Assembly (NCBI RefSeq): GCF_042646205.1
Contig: NZ_JBHRTF010000004.1
Location: forward strand, 930,001-994,000
Source: Cellvibrio fontiphilus_A
GTDB taxonomy: Bacteria > Pseudomonadota > Gammaproteobacteria > Pseudomonadales > Cellvibrionaceae
Direction of reading: 5' to 3'
DNA: 64,000 nucleotides
Of this stretch, positions 1 through 8,544 are shown piece by piece. The position numbers were made by a program, and so were the translations under genes. Each line of letters begins with the position of its first letter. The stretch's first letter is position 1. The notes beneath the pieces are model-generated. The model saw nothing but the letters and a program-made list of their open reading frames with translations. It had not been told where the DNA came from and did no database searches.

Positions 1-430
1 TGGTTGGGCCTTCCAGTACCAGTTTCCCCGGGTTGTTTACCCGGCCAAGGATGGCAACCACCTGGCTGCGATACCTGGTAACCAGAAGGTTGACTTGCGC
101 GTTTTTGAGAAAGTTGCCGGCTTCATAGCGCCCGGCAATCATTTGGGCGGCTTCAGCGCTGTTTTTACCGGCGATCATCACACTGCCTAGCAGCGGTATC
201 TGGACTGTGCCTTGGGGGCTAACCTGGGCTTCGGTGGTTAACTCTTGTTGGCCAAATACATTAATGCGAACTTCATCGCCGCTTCCTATCAAGTAGCTGC
301 GGGGAGCTGGTGAACTAGTGGCTTGTGCTGCCCAGCTGCTGCAGCTGGTAAGCAGGAACAGAAGGGCCACAAGCTGCTGCAACCGGGCAGGCAACTGCCG
401 GTAAATGCGAGGGGGATAACAACCAGTCAT
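1..430 (-). CDS. Wza/EpsE-type polysaccharide export lipoprotein (partial, C-terminus beyond window)
   Basis: Reading the minus strand from the ATG at 428-430 gives 143 codons that run off the left edge without a stop. A basic start and a hydrophobic stretch (about residues 17-29) end in a lipobox-like LTSC, so Cys30 would be the lipidated residue. From about residue 50 the sequence matches a Poly_export domain (GSGDEVRINVFGQ, then PLLGSVMIAGKNSAEA) and then enters an SLBB-like segment (VAILGRVNNPGKL). Family members are outer-membrane channels for secretion of capsule or exopolysaccharide. The wording is closest to the EpsE type found with exosortase/EPS loci, but this is from memory. The C-terminal part and the rest of the locus lie outside the window. 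It is divergent from glyA. Confidence 0.8.
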   Translation of the reverse strand, partial: MTGCYPPRIYRQLPARLQQLVALLFLLTSCSSWAAQATSSPAPRSYLIGSGDEVRINVFGQQELTTEAQVSPQGTVQIPLLGSVMIAGKNSAEAAQMIAGRYEAGNFLKNAQVNLLVTRYRSQVVAILGRVNNPGKLVLEGPT

Positions 431-724
431 GCTTTGCTGTCCTTAATGAACTATCCCCTGAACTTCAGGGAAAACGAATTGCTTCCTGCTGTGCTGCAAA
501 AGCGAGGCCTATTTTTTCGATTCTTGTTAAAAATTCATAGAACTGCGGGCTTAGGCCGATTTTTGTGTTTTTTGGCGACAGCTTGGCGTCATTTATTGAG
601 TTTTTGCTGCTCTTTATCAGCAGCTTGGCAATGGAATTGGCAGGCCAATCTTACTTTGGAGGGGCTTTTTCGGGGCGTTTCTGCAGCTTTGGGGTGAACT
701 GGTGCAAAAATTACATGAAGCCAT

Positions 725-748
725 TTCATGCGCGGCATGAGTTTTTTG
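725..748 (+). terminator. Possible orphan intrinsic terminator upstream of glyA
   Basis: TCATGC and GCATGA pair around a GCG loop and are followed by G and six T. No plus-strand gene precedes it, so it would end either a leader or a small RNA transcribed from 431-725, or be chance. The stem is only six pairs. Confidence 0.3.
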
Positions 749-774
749 CGTAGAAGCTATTTAGGGGCTTGGTG

Positions 775-780
775 TACAAT
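775..780 (+). promoter_or_regulatory. Putative -10 box of glyA
   Basis: TACAAT is followed directly by the GC-rich GCGCGCC, the same arrangement seen before nrdR, tpiA and the gene at 55056. No good -35 hexamer is found at 16-18 bases upstream. The call rests on the -10 and its context only. Confidence 0.35.
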
Positions 781-851
781 GCGCGCCTCCCTTTTTTACC
801 TTCCCACTCACACCCTAGCCATTTGGCGTGCGGTTAACTCAGGAACTATCT

Positions 852-2117
852 ATGTTTGATAAAAACCAAACTATTGCTTCTTTCGATCCCGAAATTTGGG
901 CTTCTATCCAGAGCGAAGGTCAACGCCAGGAAGAACACATCGAGTTGATCGCCTCTGAAAACTACACCAGCCCAATGGTGATGGCAGCCCAAGGCACCAA
1001 ATTGACCAACAAGTATGCCGAAGGTTACCCGGGTAAGCGCTACTACGGCGGTTGTGAATATGTTGATACCACCGAAGCCCTGGCAATCGCCCGTGCAAAA
1101 GAGCTGTTCGGCGCCGACTATGCCAACGTGCAACCTCACTCTGGCTCCCAAGCCAACTCTGCAGTTTATGCCGCACTTTGCGCACCGGGCGATACCGTTC
1201 TGGGTATGAGCCTGGCGCACGGCGGTCACCTGACCCACGGTGCTAAAGTGAACTTCTCTGGCAAGGTTTACAACGCCGTACAGTACGGTTTGAACCCCGA
1301 AACCGGTTTGGTTGATTACGATGAAGTAGAGCGTTTGGCGTTGGAGCACAAGCCAAAAATGATCGTTGCCGGTTTCTCTGCTTATTCACAAGTGTTGGAT
1401 TGGCAGCGCTTCCGCGATATCGCCGACAAAGTAGGTGCCTACCTGTTTGTGGATATGGCCCACGTTGCTGGTTTGGTGGCTGCCGGTGTTTACCCCAACC
1501 CGGTACAAATCGCTGACGTAACTACCTCCACCACCCACAAAACCCTGCGTGGCCCTCGCGGCGGTATCATCCTGGCCAAGGCCAACGAAGAGATTGAGAA
1601 AAAACTCAATTCAGCGGTATTCCCCGGCGGTCAGGGCGGCCCTTTGATGCACGTTATTGCTGCCAAGGCAGTAAGCTTTAAAGAAGCCATGACACCAGAA
1701 TACAAAGCCTACCAACAACAAGTGGTAGTTAACGCTAAAGCCATGGCAGCAACTTTCCTGTCACGCGGCATTAAAATTGTGTCTGGCGGTACTGAGAACC
1801 ACTTGATGTTGGTTGACCTGATCGGCAAATCTTACAGCGGTAAAGACGCCGATGAAGCCTTGGGCAAAGCGCATATCACCGTCAACAAAAATGCCGTGCC
1901 TAACGACCCACGTTCACCCTTTGTGACTTCCGGTATTCGCGTAGGCACCCCTGCTATCACTACCCGCGGTTTCAAAGAAGCTGAATGCGTGCAATTGACC
2001 AACTGGATCTGCGATATTTTTGATGCGCTGGAAGCGGACAATGCCGATGCGGTTATCGCTGACGTAAAAGCCAAGGTGTCAGCACTGTGCAAGCAGTTCC
2101 CGGTTTATGCGGAATAA
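852..2117 (+). CDS. glyA: Serine hydroxymethyltransferase
   Basis: The product is 421 residues, the normal length for bacterial GlyA. It interconverts serine and glycine with transfer of the one-carbon unit to tetrahydrofolate, using PLP in the cytosol. The PLP-lysine motif TTSTTHKTLRGPRGG is intact with the Schiff-base lysine at residue 230, and the N-terminal ELIASENYTSP signature is present. I start at the ATG at 852, preceded by AGGA seven bases upstream, rather than an upstream non-ATG in-frame codon at 828, because MFDKNQ aligns with the usual family start. It is a single gene ended by a strong terminator. In Pseudomonas-type genomes glyA also lies just upstream of nrdR-rib, but here three other genes intervene. 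Confidence 0.98.
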   Translation: MFDKNQTIASFDPEIWASIQSEGQRQEEHIELIASENYTSPMVMAAQGTKLTNKYAEGYPGKRYYGGCEYVDTTEALAIARAKELFGADYANVQPHSGSQANSAVYAALCAPGDTVLGMSLAHGGHLTHGAKVNFSGKVYNAVQYGLNPETGLVDYDEVERLALEHKPKMIVAGFSAYSQVLDWQRFRDIADKVGAYLFVDMAHVAGLVAAGVYPNPVQIADVTTSTTHKTLRGPRGGIILAKANEEIEKKLNSAVFPGGQGGPLMHVIAAKAVSFKEAMTPEYKAYQQQVVVNAKAMAATFLSRGIKIVSGGTENHLMLVDLIGKSYSGKDADEALGKAHITVNKNAVPNDPRSPFVTSGIRVGTPAITTRGFKEAECVQLTNWICDIFDALEADNADAVIADVKAKVSALCKQFPVYAE

Positions 2118-2153
2118 TCCGCTGGGATCAGCGGTAACAGTGTGTTGATCTTG

Positions 2154-2179
2154 AAAGGGCAGCTTCGGCTGCCTTTTTT
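2154..2179 (+). terminator. Intrinsic terminator of glyA
   Basis: GGCAGC and GCTGCC pair around a UUCG tetraloop, flanked by AA and a run of six T. It lies about 40 bases after the glyA stop. Confidence 0.9.
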
Positions 2180-2320
2180 CGTTTTGGGCTTAGCTGTTAA
2201 TAACAGTTAAGAAGCAAGTTCATACGCCTTAGATTTTGTTTTTCCATCGCCTATTTAATGCTCGATTTTGCTGCCCTTGGCGCCTAGCATTATGTTCAAT
2301 ATTCCCTTTGTCGAATTCCC

Positions 2321-3034
2321 ATGCCATCACAACGCGCTGCGCTTCCTGTCTTTATCTTGCTGCTACTGCTTGCGGTTGTGGCCTACTGGTGGTGGGCTAG
2401 TCGTCACCCGCAACCTGAACCCTTGCCGCTAATGCACCCTGGCGCAATGATGGTTGATAAGGCTTTGGTTGATGAATCGAGCGAGTTGTTGCAGCAGGCA
2501 GAGGCCATATTGGTTACCGTGCCTGAAACCGCGAAAGGCAATAGTGGCAACCAGGCAGCAAATCAGGCTAATACCCCGGCTCGTGTTGGCAGCGACCAAT
2601 CGCCCTGGCAATTAGCGCAGGCAGAAAGTGGTCAGAGTTTGCCCCTGCCTGAGGGAATCAGTATTTATGAACCGGTAACCTTGGATAGTCAGGCCCCGCT
2701 GCCGCTGCCCGGCGAGCAATTGACTTTACCCTTGCCGGATGGCGATTCAATTCAGGTCACCGTTGCCAAATCCACCCGTCTGGAAAATGGAGACTACAGC
2801 TGGAGTGGTCATCTGGACGGTGATAATTATCCGGTTGTAATGACCTACGGCGCCGGCCTCGCCTTTGCAACTATCACTACTCCCAAGGGCTCCTACAGTT
2901 TGGAGGCCCGCGATGGTAATGGTTGGGTCTACAAAAATCCGGCGGAGGTAGAACTAACCCAGCCGGGTAAAAATGATTATCTAGAAGTTCCCGAAGAGGA
3001 GCTGCGCCAACACTCGTTACACAATCACGATTAA
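2321..3034 (+). CDS. Membrane-anchored protein resembling a detached metalloprotease propeptide
   Basis: The product is 237 residues. One N-terminal hydrophobic segment (about residues 8-24, ending WWWAS) would anchor it in the inner membrane with the rest in the periplasm. A low-complexity linker rich in Gln, Ala and Pro follows. The C-terminal third (about 130-215) carries the pattern GDSIQVTV, then NGDYSWSGHLDGDNYPVV, then FATITTPKGSYSLE and GNGWVY. I recognise this pattern from the N-terminal propeptides of secreted reprolysin-like peptidases in marine gammaproteobacteria, where it is fused to the catalytic domain. The next gene encodes such a catalytic domain without this region. The gap to that gene is about 150 bases, so cotranscription is plausible. 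The function as a propeptide, inhibitor or chaperone is inferred. Confidence 0.6.
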   Translation: MPSQRAALPVFILLLLLAVVAYWWWASRHPQPEPLPLMHPGAMMVDKALVDESSELLQQAEAILVTVPETAKGNSGNQAANQANTPARVGSDQSPWQLAQAESGQSLPLPEGISIYEPVTLDSQAPLPLPGEQLTLPLPDGDSIQVTVAKSTRLENGDYSWSGHLDGDNYPVVMTYGAGLAFATITTPKGSYSLEARDGNGWVYKNPAEVELTQPGKNDYLEVPEEELRQHSLHNHD

Positions 3035-3187
3035 GTTAGGAGTCAATCAGCAAATGACTAAATGAGAGTGAAGTTACCGCTGTAAGGGTTGCGGTTTTTG
3101 CATTCGCAACGTCTTGGCTTTAATGGATGCGCGCAAATTTTTGTTAATCAGGGATGGTTTTCAGTAAAGTCAAATGAGACAAACACT

Positions 3188-4675
3188 ATGAAATTTTTGG
3201 GCTTATTTTTTACCCGCGTTATTTATCTGCTTCAGTTTATTTTTATTGCGCTGCCTGTATCAGCTGCTTCGCAGGTTATCGATGTATTGGTGGTTTATAC
3301 CGATGGGGTGACATCACTCTATGGTGCTGATCCTAGCAGTCGCTTCAATCATATCTTCCAGGTAACCAACCAAATTTACAGCGATAGCGGTGTGGATTTG
3401 GAAGTACGTCTTGCTGGTAGCCTCAAGGTGATTTACACCGATGATAATGCTGCCGAAACTGCACTTAATGACATTACCAATAACTCCCATGCCGCTTTTG
3501 CGGCGGTGTCGGCCGCGCGCGAGCAATACAAGGCGGACATGGTTATCTTTTATCGCCCTTATAAAACCACTCATGGTAGTTGCGGTGTTGCTTGGGTAGG
3601 TGGGAATGGCACTAACGGTGATTTTAATAGCAATATATGGAAGCGTTATATGTTTTCGCATATCGCAGTTAACGCTTGTGGCGACTATGTAACGGCACAC
3701 GAGCTTGGGCATAACATGGGATTGAAACACTCGCGCAAACAGGATGGCACTGGTGGCACCTTTCCCTACGCGCTCGGCTACGGTGTAGTAGGTTCCTTCA
3801 CCACCATAATGGCCTACCAAAGCGAGTTCAGCGTTGATTATTGGACCGGCAAGATTTACAAGTTTTCCAACCCCGAATTGTTATGTAACGGCCAACCTTG
3901 TGGTGTAGCGAGAACCAATTCCACCAGCGGTGCTGATGCGCGTTATGCACTGAATGTCACCGGCCCGCAAATCGCCGCGTTTTACCAAGGCGTTTCCAGT
4001 CAAGCAAGTTCCTCCCAAAGTGTTTCTGCCTACAGCAGTTCGGCGGTTTCAACAAGCTCTGCTATTGGAGTAAGCTCCAGTCGCAGTTCAAGTTCGGCGT
4101 CAAGCAGTCTGGGTGTGACGGAACTGGCACTCAGGGTAGCGGAAGCCAAAACCAATCTGGATGCTGCGATAGCGGCGCAAACTGCCCATGTCCAGGTTGC
4201 CTCCAAAGCACAGCAAGCGGAAGTTGCCGCCAAGACTGAATTAACGCGCGCCACTACAGCAGTTAAAACGGCGAAAACGGTTTATGAAACTTCGGTAAAA
4301 AAATACAACACGTCAGTTGCAAGTTTGAACAAGCTGCAAGCTCAGTTGCAATCGGCAATCGCTGCCTACAACGCGGCGACAACCAGTGTTGCCAAGCAGG
4401 CCAAACTTACGGCCTACAATGCGTTGGTGACTAAATATAACACCGCAGTTGCGGAGTTAAATCGCTTGGTTGATACCATCAATGGCAATCAGAGCGCACT
4501 GAATCTGGCCAATCAAAGACTACTGGCGGCGGCTTCCGTCTTCACGCAAGCGCAAGCGGCCAATACTGCAGCCAAGGCAAGAACAGTTGAGCTGCGCAAT
4601 CTGGTAGCGAGTTTAAAATTGCTTCATACAAATTTAGTGAAGGCTTATAACGCCGCCCTCAAAGCGGCTAAATAA
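3188..4675 (+). CDS. Secreted metzincin (M12B/reprolysin-like) metalloprotease with Ser-rich linker and coiled coil
   Basis: The product is 495 residues. A signal peptide (MKFLGLFF to VSAAS) supports the ATG at 3188; a TTG at 3089 in frame would bury it. The catalytic domain (about 27-270) has the zinc site HELGHNMGLKH at residues 171-181 with catalytic Glu172, and a later IMAYQS that fits the metzincin Met-turn. It has no propeptide of its own. Residues about 270-315 are almost all Ser with some Ala and Val, a linker type common in Cellvibrio secreted enzymes. Residues about 316-495 are rich in Ala, Lys, Thr and Asn in long helical repeats, likely a coiled coil and not a carbohydrate-binding module. 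It should be a periplasmic or secreted peptidase; the substrate is unknown. It follows the propeptide-like gene. Confidence 0.8.
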   Translation: MKFLGLFFTRVIYLLQFIFIALPVSAASQVIDVLVVYTDGVTSLYGADPSSRFNHIFQVTNQIYSDSGVDLEVRLAGSLKVIYTDDNAAETALNDITNNSHAAFAAVSAAREQYKADMVIFYRPYKTTHGSCGVAWVGGNGTNGDFNSNIWKRYMFSHIAVNACGDYVTAHELGHNMGLKHSRKQDGTGGTFPYALGYGVVGSFTTIMAYQSEFSVDYWTGKIYKFSNPELLCNGQPCGVARTNSTSGADARYALNVTGPQIAAFYQGVSSQASSSQSVSAYSSSAVSTSSAIGVSSSRSSSSASSSLGVTELALRVAEAKTNLDAAIAAQTAHVQVASKAQQAEVAAKTELTRATTAVKTAKTVYETSVKKYNTSVASLNKLQAQLQSAIAAYNAATTSVAKQAKLTAYNALVTKYNTAVAELNRLVDTINGNQSALNLANQRLLAAASVFTQAQAANTAAKARTVELRNLVASLKLLHTNLVKAYNAALKAAK

Positions 4676-4759
4676 TCCTTTGATGCCTTTGTAGCTGACC
4701 AACAGCCTGCTCCAAGGCTCTGCTAGACTAGCGTCAAAACAGATGTTGGATGCGAAGCG

Positions 4760-6217
4760 ATGTTGCGGGTGTTGTGGAAGAAGTACAGTTTATTGGTGTG
4801 GCTGGGGAGCTTGTTAATTATTGGCTTCCTCGCCACCAGTTTGGCAAGTTACTGGGTGTCGCGCGATCAAATCCGCCACTCGATTGTTGATCAGGGTTTG
4901 CCGCTCACCGGCGATAATATTTATTCTGAAATCCAGCGCGATGTGCTGCGTCCCACCTTTATCTCCTCCCTCATGGCCAGCGACACTTTTGTGCGCGACT
5001 GGATTCTTTCTGGCGAGCAGGATTCTGCGCAAATCGTTCGCTATTTGAATGAAGTTAAACGCGAGTACGGCGCAGTCAGTAGCTTTTTGGTATCCAATAA
5101 AACCGGTAACTACTATTACTCCCAGGGTATTTTAAAAACCGTGAAGGAGAGCGAGCCGCGCGACCTATGGTTTTACCGTGTGCGCGATATGAAAGACCCT
5201 TATGAAATGAATCTCGATGTAGATTTTGCCAACCATGATGCGGTGACTATTTTTATTAATTATCGCGTGTTGGATTACCAGGGTAATTTTATTGGCGCAA
5301 CGGGCGTGGGTTTGACGCTGGAGTCATTAGCGCGGGTTATCGATGATATACAGCAGCGTTTTAATCGGCGCGTATATTTTGTGAATGAGGCGGGTGAGAT
5401 TATTGTCTCGGCGAAAACCGGCGAGTTGCACAAGGGTTCTATTCATGAATTGCCGGGGATAGCGGCAATTGCTACCAGTATTTTGAACAAAAATAGCCAG
5501 CCCACTAATCTGGAATACGATGCAGGTGGCGGGCTGATTATGCTCAGCTCGCGCTACATTCCTGAATTCAATTGGTACCTGGTGGTTGAGCAAACCGAAG
5601 AGGAAGAAATTGCCCGAGTGCGGCAGGTACTAATGGGCAACCTCGCGGTGAGCAGTGTAGTGACCGCGCTGGTGTTGCTCTTGTGTTTGTATAGCGTTAA
5701 TCGCTTCCAGCGTCGTCTGGAAAATGTCGCCGCTACCGATTCGCTCACCGGGTTATTAAATCGCCAGGCTTTTGAGCTGATGTTTGAACAAGCTGTGCAT
5801 GAGGCGCATCGCGCTAAAACACAGCTGTCGATGATCCTGCTTGATATAGATCACTTTAAAAATATTAACGACAGTCATGGTCACTTGGCGGGTGACCGGG
5901 TGATTATGCGCGTGGCGCGTATGCTGGAAAATAGTTTGCGCAATGGTGACGTGTTATGTCGTTGGGGCGGCGAAGAATTTTTAATTTTACTCAAACAAAC
6001 ATCGCTCCCTGCTGCCCATGGTGTTGCAGAAAAACTGCGCGATGCGATGGCCGCGGAACAATTGCAGTTGGGCCATAAAACCCTGCGTATTACCGGCAGT
6101 TTTGGAGTGGCGCAATTTGGCGGTGTAGAAACGCTGGTGCACTTTTTTGCCCGGGTAGATCGCGCGCTCTACCTTGCCAAAGCAGCGGGCCGCAATCGTG
6201 TTGAGGTTGTTGAATAA
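4760..6217 (+). CDS. Membrane diguanylate cyclase with Cache-type sensor (GGEEF)
   Basis: The product is 485 residues. A transmembrane helix at about 12-32 and another at about 293-315 bracket a periplasmic region of about 260 residues that fits a dCache-like sensor. The cytoplasmic GGDEF domain (about 325-485) has RWGGEEF at 401-407, which is a competent active-site variant. An RxxD inhibitory site (RNGD) lies five residues before GGEEF, so product feedback is expected. The LDIDHFKNIND and GHLAGD motifs are intact. It should make cyclic di-GMP in response to a periplasmic ligand that cannot be named from sequence. It is transcribed alone between the protease and nrdR. Confidence 0.93.
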   Translation: MLRVLWKKYSLLVWLGSLLIIGFLATSLASYWVSRDQIRHSIVDQGLPLTGDNIYSEIQRDVLRPTFISSLMASDTFVRDWILSGEQDSAQIVRYLNEVKREYGAVSSFLVSNKTGNYYYSQGILKTVKESEPRDLWFYRVRDMKDPYEMNLDVDFANHDAVTIFINYRVLDYQGNFIGATGVGLTLESLARVIDDIQQRFNRRVYFVNEAGEIIVSAKTGELHKGSIHELPGIAAIATSILNKNSQPTNLEYDAGGGLIMLSSRYIPEFNWYLVVEQTEEEEIARVRQVLMGNLAVSSVVTALVLLLCLYSVNRFQRRLENVAATDSLTGLLNRQAFELMFEQAVHEAHRAKTQLSMILLDIDHFKNINDSHGHLAGDRVIMRVARMLENSLRNGDVLCRWGGEEFLILLKQTSLPAAHGVAEKLRDAMAAEQLQLGHKTLRITGSFGVAQFGGVETLVHFFARVDRALYLAKAAGRNRVEVVE

Positions 6218-6296
6218 CCCTTGGCCGCTTGTATTGTCTGCGCTGTTCGCTGCAATCTGCGCGCCGCTGAATGGGCGAAAATCGCTCACTTTGTGC

Positions 6297-6302
6297 TAGT
6301 AT
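6297..6302 (+). promoter_or_regulatory. Putative -10 box of nrdR-ribD
   Basis: TAGTAT is followed by GCGCGC about 35 bases before the nrdR ATG. There is no clear -35 hexamer. Confidence 0.3.
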
Positions 6303-6336
6303 GCGCGCACTTTCACTATCGCCAGGGCTATTGATC

Positions 6337-6801
6337 ATGCATTGTCCGTTTTGTAGCGCGGAAGATACCAAGGTTATCGATTCCCGCTTGGTGGCTGAGG
6401 GCGATCAGGTGCGCCGCCGCCGCGAATGTTTATCCTGTCATGAGCGTTTTACTACCTTTGAAGTGGCCGAGTTGGTGATGCCGCGTATCATCAAACAAAA
6501 CGGCACGCGCGAACCCTTCGATGAAAATAAATTGCGCGCTGGTTTATTGCGCGCCTTGGAAAAACGCCCGGTGAGCATCGAGGCTATCGAATCCGCCATC
6601 AATCACATCAAACATTTTTTGCAGGCCACGGGTGAGCGCGAAGTGAAAGCGCTGTTGGTTGGCGAAAAAGTCATGGAACAGTTACAAAAACTCGATGAAG
6701 TCGCCTATGTGCGCTTTGCCTCTGTTTATCGCCGCTTTAAGGATCTGAATGAATTCCGTCAGGAAATTGATCGCCTTGAGCAGCAACCGGAAAACGAATG
6801 A
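6337..6801 (+). CDS. nrdR: Transcriptional repressor NrdR
   Basis: The product is 154 residues, the usual size. It is the ATP/dATP-sensing repressor of ribonucleotide reductase genes. The N-terminal zinc ribbon has Cys3, Cys6, Cys31 and Cys34, with the basic RRRREC patch. An ATP-cone domain (about 49-139) follows, starting MPRIIKQNGTREPF. I start at the ATG at 6337 because MHCPFC is the invariant family start; an in-frame ATG 66 bases upstream would add unrelated residues. NrdR boxes would be expected before nrd genes, none of which are in this window. ribD begins seven bases after the stop, so the two are probably cotranscribed, a common arrangement in gammaproteobacteria. Confidence 0.98.
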   Translation: MHCPFCSAEDTKVIDSRLVAEGDQVRRRRECLSCHERFTTFEVAELVMPRIIKQNGTREPFDENKLRAGLLRALEKRPVSIEAIESAINHIKHFLQATGEREVKALLVGEKVMEQLQKLDEVAYVRFASVYRRFKDLNEFRQEIDRLEQQPENE

Positions 6802-6808
6802 TTCCCGC

Positions 6809-7939
6809 ATGAGCATCTCTGCAACCGATTTTGATTTTATGGCGCTGGCGTTCCGTTTGGCGGAGCGCGGCCTCTATACCACTATGCCTAACCCACGGGT
6901 GGGCTGTGTGTTGGTTAAAAATGGCGATGTCATTGCCGAGGGTTGGCACGAGCGCGCCGGCGAAGGTCACGCTGAAGCCAATGCATTGCGTGCTGCAGGT
7001 GATAATGCACGCGGTGCTACTGCCTACGTTAGCCTTGAACCTTGCAGCCACACTGGCCGTACCGGTCCCTGTGCACAAGCCTTGGTGGATGCGGGCGTGG
7101 CACGGGTGGTATATGCCATGGAAGACCCCAATCCATTGGTGTCGGGCAATGGCATAGCGCTATTGCGTGCCGCTGGCATTGAAGTCGATGGCCCGGTGCT
7201 GGAGGACGATGCCCGTGCGCTCAACCCCGGGTTTATCAAACGCATGGAGCGCAAGCGGCCACTGGTGCGCTGCAAAATGGCCATGAGTCTGGATGGTCGC
7301 ACGGCGATGGAATCCGGTGAGAGCAAGTGGATCACTGGCCCCAAAGCCCGCGCCGATGTACAGCGCCTGCGCGCCCGCTCCTGCGCCATAGTCTCCGGTG
7401 TGGATTCCCTACTGCAGGATAATGCCTCACTCACCGTGCGCGCCGATGAATTGGGTTTGCCGGATACCCAAGCCCAAGCGGCGGCGGCCAAACAACCGCT
7501 GCGGGTCATTCTGGATTCCCGCCTGCGCACGCCACGCAACGCCTTGATGTTTAAGCAGTCCACCCCGATATTGTTGGTGCACAATGGCCAAGTGGAAGAA
7601 TCACAGCTGGCGGGTTGGCCGGAGTTTGTTGAGTTCCTGGCGCTGCCCGCCAAAGACGGCCGGATTGATTTGCAGGCATTAATCAGCGAACTCGCCCGTC
7701 GCCAATGCAATGAAGTGTTGGTGGAAGCAGGTGCGACCTTGGCCGGCAGTTTTTTACGCCGTGGTTTGTTGGATGAAATTATTGTTTATATGGCACCCAA
7801 GCTATTGGGTAATAAGGCGCGCGGTTTATTCGAGTTGCCATTGGATACTATGTCCTCATCCCTGGCGCTGAAGATTAAAGACATTTGCGCTGTCGGCCGC
7901 GATTGGCGTATCACCGCCGTGCCCGATACCGAATATTAA
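6809..7939 (+). CDS. ribD: Bifunctional riboflavin deaminase/reductase RibD
   Basis: The product is 376 residues. It carries out the second and third steps of riboflavin synthesis: deamination of the pyrimidine, then reduction of the ribosyl side chain. The N-terminal deaminase domain has the zinc motif GHAEANAL followed by EPCSHTGRTGPCAQAL (HAE and PCxxxxxxxxC). The C-terminal reductase domain (about 145-370) has CKMAMSLDGRTA and the NADPH-binding segment EVLVEAGATLAGSFL. I use the ATG at 6809, seven bases after nrdR, since an earlier in-frame codon at 6749 would overlap nrdR by 53 bases. It is the first enzyme gene of the riboflavin cluster. Confidence 0.97.
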   Translation: MSISATDFDFMALAFRLAERGLYTTMPNPRVGCVLVKNGDVIAEGWHERAGEGHAEANALRAAGDNARGATAYVSLEPCSHTGRTGPCAQALVDAGVARVVYAMEDPNPLVSGNGIALLRAAGIEVDGPVLEDDARALNPGFIKRMERKRPLVRCKMAMSLDGRTAMESGESKWITGPKARADVQRLRARSCAIVSGVDSLLQDNASLTVRADELGLPDTQAQAAAAKQPLRVILDSRLRTPRNALMFKQSTPILLVHNGQVEESQLAGWPEFVEFLALPAKDGRIDLQALISELARRQCNEVLVEAGATLAGSFLRRGLLDEIIVYMAPKLLGNKARGLFELPLDTMSSSLALKIKDICAVGRDWRITAVPDTEY

Positions 7940-7969
7940 CTGCGAGTTTTTTCTGAAAGGTTTCCTGTT

Positions 7970-8503
7970 GTGAGTGATCAACCCCAAACCCCACCATTCC
8001 CCCCGCCTCAACCGGTGGATAACACCGCGTCGCTGGGTAAACGTTTACAAGCCACAATCATCGATGTGGTGATTATGATGTTCTGTATTTTCCCCTTTGC
8101 ACAAAGTCAGGGCTTGATGGAAATTGCCGAGCAGCAGGGCGCTATTCCACCGGAGTTGGCATTAAAAATTGTGCTGTTCCAGTTGATGATGTTTTTTGTC
8201 CTGCACGGATTTTTATTGCATCAATTCGGCCAAACCATTGGTAAACGTATTATCGGTATTGCCATAGTGACTATGGATAATCAAAAGCCCGCGTTTATTC
8301 CGTTGATTGTGCAGCGCTATGCATCCCAATGGTTGATGGGCATGGTGCCGGTGATTGGCATTTTGCTGCGCCTTGCGGATGTGCTGGCGATTTTCCGCGA
8401 TGATCGTCGCTGCATTCACGATCATCTGGCCAAGACTAAAGTCATTGACCTGCGCATTCCGGTGCCTACCGGTCAAGCCCAACCCAACAGCATCATCGTA
8501 TAA
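7970..8503 (+). CDS. RDD family membrane protein
   Basis: The product is 177 residues. It begins at a GTG with GAAAGG about ten bases upstream. After a Pro-rich cytoplasmic start, the first helix carries the family signature RLQATIIDVV (Arg and Asp in the membrane segment). Two further hydrophobic stretches lie at about 65-86 and 118-140, and the ending DRRCIHDHLAKTKVI is typical of the family. The role of RDD proteins is generally unknown, although some act in ion transport. It lies between ribD and ribE in the same direction with short gaps, so it is likely cotranscribed with the riboflavin genes. I see no evidence that it transports flavin. Confidence 0.85.
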   Translation: MSDQPQTPPFPPPQPVDNTASLGKRLQATIIDVVIMMFCIFPFAQSQGLMEIAEQQGAIPPELALKIVLFQLMMFFVLHGFLLHQFGQTIGKRIIGIAIVTMDNQKPAFIPLIVQRYASQWLMGMVPVIGILLRLADVLAIFRDDRRCIHDHLAKTKVIDLRIPVPTGQAQPNSIIV

Positions 8504-8544
8504 CTCCCGGCCGCGATTTTACGGCGAGAATTCGGAGCTAAGTT

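Larger units (their letters stand above)
431..851. other. Intergenic region between the export lipoprotein and glyA
   Basis: This is 421 bases with no convincing gene; short reading frames here (such as 565-753) have no family resemblance or good ribosome site. It must hold the divergent promoters of both neighbours. A small palindrome with CCCTGAA/TTCAGGG arms lies near 455-470. A terminator-like hairpin (TCATGC/GCATGA followed by six T) lies near 726-747. A -10-like TACAAT is at 775-780. Confidence 0.5.

Noticed and set aside
565..753. Short plus-strand frames upstream of glyA
   Set aside because: They have no ribosome site or family resemblance and overlap the palindrome/terminator-like structure.
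7024..7710. A 228-codon open frame opposite ribD
   Set aside because: It mirrors the GC-rich codon pattern of ribD and has no recognisable domain or ribosome site.
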